Shown here in pieces: positions 12,517 through 16,923 of a stretch of 16,923 nt of DNA. The position numbers were made by a program, and so were the translations under genes. The notes below the pieces were generated by a model. It searched no databases. It was given only the letters and a program-made list of their open reading frames with translations, and was not told where the DNA came from. How positions within the stretch are numbered: position 1 is the stretch's first letter; each line of letters begins with the position of its first letter. The stretch comes from Methanobacteriota archaeon (GTDB taxonomy: Archaea > Altiarchaeota > Altiarchaeia > IMC4 > QMZM01), in assembly GCA_021731385.1 (NCBI GenBank), contig JAKFXM010000091.1, positions 1 through 16,923 on the forward strand, given 5' to 3'.

Positions 12517-13002
12517 ATGAAATTTCAATCCGTTCTTGACGCATCCGCGATACTGCACTCGAATCTGGATTTTTCCGAAGGCGGTTATCTGATGCCAATC
12601 AGCATACTTGACGAAATCCATGATGAGACGAAAAGGATTTTGGTAAATTCCGCGATAAAAAGAGGGGGGATAAGGATTAAAAATCCGGGCAAAATTTATC
12701 TGGATAGGGTTATAGAGAAGGCAGAGGAAACCGGCGATTTAGAGAACCTCTCAAATGCGGATATTGATGTCATTGCGCTTGCGATTGAGAACAACTGCTC
12801 CATTATTACGGATGATTATGCAATACAGAATCTTGCAAAAAAATCCGGATTGAAATTCGAAACCGTCGTGCAGGAGGGGATAAGGAGGGGAATTTCCTGG
12901 AAGAATGTCTGCGAGGGCTGTAAAAGGGAATATCCGATGAATTTAAGGGCTTGCGGGGTATGCGGCTCAATTCTGAAGAAGGTCCCCAAAGCCCATAAGT
13001 AA
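12517..13002 (+). CDS. nob1: Nob1, PIN-domain rRNA maturation endonuclease
   Basis: A 161-residue protein with a PIN nuclease domain (about 1-125) and a C-terminal zinc ribbon. Acidic active-site residues are D8 in SVLDASAIL, E33 in SILDEI, D82/D84 in NADIDVIALA, and D99/D100 in IITDDYAIQNLA. The ribbon has C132-EG-C135 and C146-GV-C149. Archaeal Nob1 cuts the 3' end of 16S rRNA late in small-subunit maturation; this role follows from homology. Length is normal for archaea. It is transcribed divergently from uppS and converges with priS, and the two coding regions share 36 bp at their 3' ends. A short basic tail (KKVPKAHK) lies within that overlap. Confidence 0.9.
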   Translation: MKFQSVLDASAILHSNLDFSEGGYLMPISILDEIHDETKRILVNSAIKRGGIRIKNPGKIYLDRVIEKAEETGDLENLSNADIDVIALAIENNCSIITDDYAIQNLAKKSGLKFETVVQEGIRRGISWKNVCEGCKREYPMNLRACGVCGSILKKVPKAHK

Positions 13003-14139
13003 AAGGTATATCCCGACATATTCAGGAACCTCCACAATGCCTGAAAAAGGTCCGAATTTCTGCCCATTCATCTCAAATTCCGGGATTTTTTCCGTTAGAC
13101 CAATTTTAATTTTCTCATTTCCAAAAGCGATGGCATCTGTCAATGGATCGAATTTTTCCAAATCTTTCACTTTTGCAGCCTTCAGTCCAGAACCGCCATG
13201 TAATGTATCGGGCAGTCTTATCAGCCTGCTCGTATCGATTGTAACCATCTTGTCGGTATCTGTTACGCCGAGGGTTTTTATTGATCTTTCCTGAATGATT
13301 TTATCAACTATCGGGGAATTCGCGCCTTTAATCCATGATTCCCTGACATTGGGGTCTGATGTCTTAAAAGAACCTTTCTCAACTGTTATAATCTCGGGGA
13401 GGGAATCATATCTGCCCGGGTCAAGCCATCGCAATATGCGGTCTCTGCTCCTTACAATCTCATCTGCCTTTTTTTCACCCACCCCTTTTATCCCCATCAG
13501 TTCCTCCCTGCCGGAAGTCTTAATGAAATCGTAAATGCCGTTGTAAATCCTGCCAGCCCAGCCGCTATCGCCTTTTTTAGGGCCAATAATTTTATTGCCG
13601 TCGATTTTCAGGTAACCCTTGAAATCCAGATTTCCCGTAACATAATCGACAATCTCCCTTCTTTCATCGGTGCTGAGATTTCTAACTTCATCGTTTGCAA
13701 TATGTATATGGTAGCCCCTGTTTCCTGAGAAATTTATCCCAATATCCTTTTTTTGAAATCCGAAATCTGATACAAGAAAGCCTATAAGATTCCTCGCTTC
13801 ATTTTTCACGGTATTCAGTTTCCCCGAATCAATAAAATCCATCGCAATGTCAAGGTCAAACACAAGGTCAGCTCCAAGCCGGTTCTTCGTATTCATCGGC
13901 TGGTTTTCCGGGAATTCATAGTATGCAACCGAGTATGAGATATAAAAAGGGGATTCCCTTCTCAGGTAATCCTGTAATTCCCTCTCACCCTTGAATGACC
14001 TGTGCCTGACCTTTATTTTATCTGTCAGTGTCCCTGTGCCGAATTCCCGCCTTTCTATCTCTCTTGGTGCAGGAACCCTGTTCTTCGTGTAATAGTCCGT
14101 GAATTTCTTTTTCAGGAAGATTTTTGTATCTATCTCCAT
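12967..14139 (-). CDS. priS: DNA primase small (catalytic) subunit PriS
   Basis: A 390-residue archaeo-eukaryotic primase catalytic subunit that makes primers for replication with PriL. Signatures are YSVAYYEFPENQP-type substrate segment (about 70-81), the metal-binding pair in ADLVFDLDI (D95, D97), FSGNRGYHIHI (S138-H144 region), and DTSRLIRLPDTLHGGSG (302-318). An extra helix-hairpin-helix element, MGIKGVGEKKADEIV (215-229), sits in the middle where I would expect only the primase helical region. PriS alone, without a fused PriL, is typical of most archaea, in contrast to the fused forms of some small-genome lineages. Its 3' end overlaps nob1 tail-to-tail. ATG at 14139 has no good TATA-like box, so the promoter position is uncertain. 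Confidence 0.92.
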   Translation of the reverse strand: MEIDTKIFLKKKFTDYYTKNRVPAPREIERREFGTGTLTDKIKVRHRSFKGERELQDYLRRESPFYISYSVAYYEFPENQPMNTKNRLGADLVFDLDIAMDFIDSGKLNTVKNEARNLIGFLVSDFGFQKKDIGINFSGNRGYHIHIANDEVRNLSTDERREIVDYVTGNLDFKGYLKIDGNKIIGPKKGDSGWAGRIYNGIYDFIKTSGREELMGIKGVGEKKADEIVRSRDRILRWLDPGRYDSLPEIITVEKGSFKTSDPNVRESWIKGANSPIVDKIIQERSIKTLGVTDTDKMVTIDTSRLIRLPDTLHGGSGLKAAKVKDLEKFDPLTDAIAFGNEKIKIGLTEKIPEFEMNGQKFGPFSGIVEVPEYVGIYLLLMGFGDLLQN

Positions 14140-14211
14140 TGTTAAAATTTTGTAGTCTAAGAAGAAATTTGCCTTTTAATTCTTGAATTCCAAGTTTTTG
14201 TAGTGCCTAAC

Positions 14212-14385
14212 ATGGTCTACATAAGGGAAAAAATTGTCAGGGGGAGGATCTATTACTATCTCGTAAGAAGTGTTCGTGACGAGGGAAAGGTCCGGCAGAT
14301 AGTTCTGAAATACCTGGGGAAGAATAAACCAAGCGCGGAGGAGTTGAATAATATTGTTGTTGGATTGAAGGATAAAAGTGAATAG
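14212..14385 (+). CDS. 57-residue protein with transposase-leader-like sheet
   Basis: A small basic protein starting MVYIREKIVRGRIYYYLVRSVRD and continuing KVRQIVLKYLGK to an acidic C-terminal helix. The pattern (R-E-K, then YYYLVRSVR, then V-Q-VLKYLG) is the same short beta-sheet found at the N-terminus of IS1634/IS4-type transposases and in stand-alone small archaeal proteins; no catalytic part follows here. It may be a remnant or an independent small nucleic-acid-binding protein. An alternative GTG start at 14203 would add three residues and fits a leaderless start, since TTTTAAT lies about 26 nt before it. I prefer ATG because the conserved part begins there. It is followed 32 nt later by the Bro-N gene on the same strand. 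Confidence 0.6.
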   Translation: MVYIREKIVRGRIYYYLVRSVRDEGKVRQIVLKYLGKNKPSAEELNNIVVGLKDKSE

Positions 14386-14417
14386 GTGGATTCACCTTAT
14401 AATCTTATACCAAAATT

Positions 14418-15239
14418 ATGGAAACAACTAAAATTGCTTTATTCAAAGGCAGGAAAATCAGGAAAACCATTTACAGCAATGAATGGTGGTTTTCGGTTGT
14501 AGATGTGTGCGAGGCTCTTACGGATAGCGTTGATGCTGGAGCATATTGGAGAAAGTTGAAACAAAGGCTGACGGAAGAAGGAAGTGAAGTCGTGACATTT
14601 TGTCACGGGTTGAAATTGCCATCGCCTGATGGAAAAATGCGAGAAACTGACTGCGCCAACACTGAAGGGATTTTCCGCATCATTCAATCAATTCCTTCTC
14701 CTAAAGCCGAGCCATTCAAGCGCTGGTTAGCAAAAGTAGGTTACGAACGGGTACAGGAAATTGAAAATCCGGAATTAGCTACCAAGCGGACAAGAATACT
14801 CTACAAACTTAAAGGTTATCCTGACGACTGGATTGAAAAACGAATGCGCGGAATTGCAATCCGCGAAGAACTGACCGACGAATGGCAGAAACGAGGAGCA
14901 GAGGAACAAAGAGATTATGAAATTTTGACGGCAGAAATTTCTAAAGCAACATTTGGAGTAACGCCGGGCGAATACAAAAAACTGAAAGGATTAAAAAGAG
15001 AAAACCTTCGTGACCATATGGATGATTTTGAGATTATTTTTACGATGCTCGGAGAGCGAGCTACAACAGAAATTCACCGCACGGAAAATTCTCAAGGCGT
15101 ACCAAAATTGAAATCCGACGCCAAAGCAGGAGGGGAGATAGCGGGAGGAGCAAGAAGAAAATTAGAAAAAAGGTTAAAAAGATCTATTGTTTCCAAAGAA
15201 AACTATTTGAAACCGCAAAATAAGAATTTAGAAAAATGA
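14418..15239 (+). CDS. Bro-N domain, DinD-like protein
   Basis: A 273-residue protein. The N-terminal Bro-N domain (about 1-115) includes WWFSVVDVCEAL, AYWRKLKQRL, LKLPSPDGKMRETDCANTEG and the IPSPKAEPFKRWLAKVG helix, as in phage antirepressors and Bro proteins that bind DNA. The C-terminal part (about 150-270) has the DinD-type series TFGVTPGEYKKLKGL, RENLRDHMDDFEIIFTMLGE, a GGEIAGGARRKLEKRL segment and KENYL. Related bacterial proteins are linked to DNA damage response or phage regulation; a role here is unknown. A TTATAAT box lies about 16-23 nt upstream. Codon and base use look more bacterial (many CGA/GCG-type codons) than the neighbours, and the gene sits alone between housekeeping genes, so recent acquisition is likely. 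Confidence 0.82.
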   Translation: METTKIALFKGRKIRKTIYSNEWWFSVVDVCEALTDSVDAGAYWRKLKQRLTEEGSEVVTFCHGLKLPSPDGKMRETDCANTEGIFRIIQSIPSPKAEPFKRWLAKVGYERVQEIENPELATKRTRILYKLKGYPDDWIEKRMRGIAIREELTDEWQKRGAEEQRDYEILTAEISKATFGVTPGEYKKLKGLKRENLRDHMDDFEIIFTMLGERATTEIHRTENSQGVPKLKSDAKAGGEIAGGARRKLEKRLKRSIVSKENYLKPQNKNLEK

Positions 15240-15352
15240 AAAAAATAAGAAAAAACTACGGCAACAAATTTTCGGCGGACTCGCGACTTTGGATTTTTCG
15301 GCTTTGCACGACATCGTTAAATTGCATATAATATGGATAATCGTGAGATAAA
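15240..15352 (+). promoter_or_regulatory. Spacer with gatE TATA-like box
   Basis: The last 35 nt contain GCATATAATATGG (15324-15336), some 17-29 nt before the gatE ATG at 15353, which fits a leaderless archaeal promoter. The first part (about 15255-15320) is patchy and more G/C-rich, and carries the near repeat ATTTTCGGC / TTTTTCGGC. It resembles neither flanking gene and may have come in with the Bro-N gene. No open frame or clear stem was found. Confidence 0.4.
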
Positions 15353-16923
15353 ATGCCAACAAACTACAAATCTCTCGGACTCAAATGCGGCATAGAAATC
15401 CACCAACAGTTAGACACGCATAAATTGTTCTGCTCATGCCCTTCAGAAATTCAGGAGGATGAGCCAGACATTGTAATAAAGAGAAAAATGCGCGCAGTCG
15501 CTGGTGAATTAGGCGATGTAGACCCTGCGGCATTATACGAATTCCTCAAAGACAGGGAATTTATCTATCATGCATATTCCGATAAAAATTGTCTTGTTGA
15601 ACTGGATGAGGAACCGCCGCATGAATTGAATAAAGAGGCATTAGACATTGCACTTGAGATTGCACTTCTTCTTAATGCAAGGCCTGTTGATGAATTACAG
15701 ATTATGAGAAAAACAGTTATTGACGGCTCAAATACATCCGGATTCCAGAGGACTGCTCTTATTGCCTTGGATGGCTTTGTTGATACGAATTATGGAAGGA
15801 TAGGAATCCCAACAATCTGCCTTGAAGAAGATGCGGCAAGGAAGATCGATGAAAAAGGAAACACAACAACATACAGGTTAGACAGGCTTGGAATTCCGCT
15901 TATAGAGATTGCAACAGAGCCTACGATAGTAAGCCCTGAGCATGCAAGGGAGGTTGCGGAAAAACTTGGAATGATCCTGAGGATGACAGGAAGGGTGAAG
16001 AGGGGGCTTGGAACAATAAGACAGGATCTGAACATCTCAATTGAAGATGGCGAAAGGGTAGAGATCAAGGGCGTTCAGGATTTAAGGCTGATCTCAAAGG
16101 CGGTGGAAATCGAGGTTGGAAGGCAGATTATGCTCATAGATGTAAGAAATGGGTTAAAGAAAAGAGGAATTTTTGAAAGTGACCTGAAAACAGATTTTAT
16201 TGATATTACAAAAATATTGAAAAATACGGAATCTAAGGTTGTCAAAGATGCAATAGAAAAAAATGGCGTTGTTCTTGCAGTAAAATTAAGGGGTTTCACC
16301 AATCTATTGAAATCAAAACTTGGTCCGGAGATTGCACAGTATGCAAGAGGAATAGCGGGAATAAAGGGTATCTTTCATTCTGATGAATTGCCCAATTACG
16401 GAATTTCCGAATCAGAGGTTGCGAATGTTCAAAAGGAATTGAATCTTGAGGATAATGATGCATTTGTCATTGTTGCAGAAAGAGAAGAGATTGCAAAAAG
16501 TGCATTGACTTCTGTAATTGAGAGGTGCAGGATTGCATTAGTCGGTGTTCCAAAAGAGACAAGAAAATCAAAGGATGATGGAACAAGCGAGTTCATGAGA
16601 CCCCTGCCCGGCTCGGCAAGGATGTATCCTGAGACTGATGAGCCACTGATTGCAGTAGATGACAAAAAGATTTTGGAGATAAAAGGAATACTTCCGGAAT
16701 TACCTGAAGAGAAACTCGGAAAATTCATAAAAATGGGGCTGAGCAGTGAACTTGCCAATCAACTTATAAGGTCAAGGCTTATAGACGCATTTGAGAAATT
16801 CTCGGATGAATTCAGGAACCTGAAGCCCTCAGTAATCGCAACTACCCTTATCTCGGCCCCCAAGGATGTGAAGAAGAGATACGGGGTTGACCCTGGAGAT
16901 TTAACCATCAAAAATTATAATGC
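15353..16923 (+). CDS. gatE: Glu-tRNA(Gln) amidotransferase subunit E, 3' end missing
   Basis: The visible 523 residues are the start of GatE, the archaea-specific partner of GatD. The GatDE complex converts Glu-tRNA(Gln) to Gln-tRNA(Gln) in the cytosol; GatE activates the glutamate and recognises the tRNA. The start SLGLKCGIEIHQQLDTHKLFC, then DGSNTSGFQRTALIALDG, CLEEDAARKI, and RLDRLGIPLIEIATEP, are diagnostic of the GatB/GatE catalytic cradle, with KRGLGTIRQDLNISI following. After about residue 260 comes the inserted domain related to AspRS that separates GatE from GatB, with PLPGSARMYPETDEP near residue 420 marking the return to the core. Full-length GatE is about 620 residues, so roughly the C-terminal 100 lie beyond the window. 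GatD is not in the window. Confidence 0.93.
   Translation, partial: MPTNYKSLGLKCGIEIHQQLDTHKLFCSCPSEIQEDEPDIVIKRKMRAVAGELGDVDPAALYEFLKDREFIYHAYSDKNCLVELDEEPPHELNKEALDIALEIALLLNARPVDELQIMRKTVIDGSNTSGFQRTALIALDGFVDTNYGRIGIPTICLEEDAARKIDEKGNTTTYRLDRLGIPLIEIATEPTIVSPEHAREVAEKLGMILRMTGRVKRGLGTIRQDLNISIEDGERVEIKGVQDLRLISKAVEIEVGRQIMLIDVRNGLKKRGIFESDLKTDFIDITKILKNTESKVVKDAIEKNGVVLAVKLRGFTNLLKSKLGPEIAQYARGIAGIKGIFHSDELPNYGISESEVANVQKELNLEDNDAFVIVAEREEIAKSALTSVIERCRIALVGVPKETRKSKDDGTSEFMRPLPGSARMYPETDEPLIAVDDKKILEIKGILPELPEEKLGKFIKMGLSSELANQLIRSRLIDAFEKFSDEFRNLKPSVIATTLISAPKDVKKRYGVDPGDLTIKNYN

Noticed and set aside
12443..12598. An N-terminal extension of the cis-prenyltransferase
   Set aside because: It overlaps nob1 and its promoter, and the family normally starts just before the IPDGN motif.
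14591..14607. CGTGACA-TTT-TGTCACG in the Bro-N gene as a captured hairpin
   Set aside because: The encoded residues match what Bro-N proteins usually have at this place (a short CHxLKLP-type segment), so it is probably coincidence.
15255..15345. An integron attC site after the Bro-N gene
   Set aside because: GTTAAAT near 15316 fits the simple-site core and AACAAA appears upstream, but the expected left core is not there and the arms do not pair convincingly. No integrase is in the window.

Overview
The window is a piece of an archaeal chromosome. Archaeal markers are a PAC2-family proteasome assembly chaperone, endonuclease Q, Nob1 (PIN plus zinc ribbon), the small primase subunit PriS, the archaea-specific tRNA amidotransferase subunit GatE, an AglB/STT3 oligosaccharyltransferase with WWDYG, and three pilin-like proteins with class III or related N-termini. 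Several genes have A/T-rich TATA-like boxes about 20-30 nt before the start codon, which suggests leaderless mRNAs. The compact layout, class III pilins and DUF5661 fit an uncultured DPANN-type lineage, but the phylum cannot be fixed from this sequence alone.

Layout. 1-190 (-): start of a secreted protein, cut by the window edge. 228-2604 (+): a tight run of PAC2 chaperone, half-size TSUP membrane protein and EndoQ. 2676-2993 (+): orphan zinc-ribbon protein. 3003-3154: a block that is almost entirely hairpins and ends in a perfect cloverleaf. 3204-4430 (+): HAD hydrolase and class III pilin-like protein. The strand then changes. A minus-strand cluster runs from 12442 down to 4446: cis-prenyltransferase (uppS), AglB, two sequon-rich pilin-like proteins, hisS and a DUF5661 protein. 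A plus-strand TnpB-only IS200/IS605-type element (about 6047-7621) sits between the second pilin and hisS. Removing it leaves those genes about 15 nt apart, so it probably split an operon. 12517-13002 (+) is nob1, convergent and overlapping with priS (12967-14139, -). 14212-15239 (+) holds a 57-residue protein and a Bro-N/DinD-like gene of foreign character. 15353 to the end (+) is gatE, cut by the window edge. No stretch over 300 bp lacks a gene.

The most unusual content is a set of palindromic, multi-hairpin DNA elements. One copy is a 58-nt cloverleaf between genes (3097-3154). A longer relative with the same outer stem and the same inner landmarks lies inside the tnpB reading frame (7125-7240). 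There it adds exactly 38 codons between the two CxxC knuckles of the TnpB zinc ribbon. A third element (7423-7582) is an array of six hairpins joined by alternating AGCT and ATTAT linkers. It interrupts the 3' end of tnpB just before the right-end hairpin, where the omega-RNA should be encoded. Simpler hairpins occur at 3003-3092, 4745-4796 and 8173-8232. The pattern recalls Rickettsia palindromic elements and mitochondrial double-hairpin elements, but I recognise no named archaeal family.

Functional links: UppS would make the polyprenyl carrier, AglB would transfer glycan from it, and the two following pilin-like proteins carry 9 and 7 N-X-S/T sequons, so the cluster looks like a surface-filament glycosylation unit. 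EndoQ, PriS, HisS, GatE, Nob1 and PAC2 are housekeeping functions.
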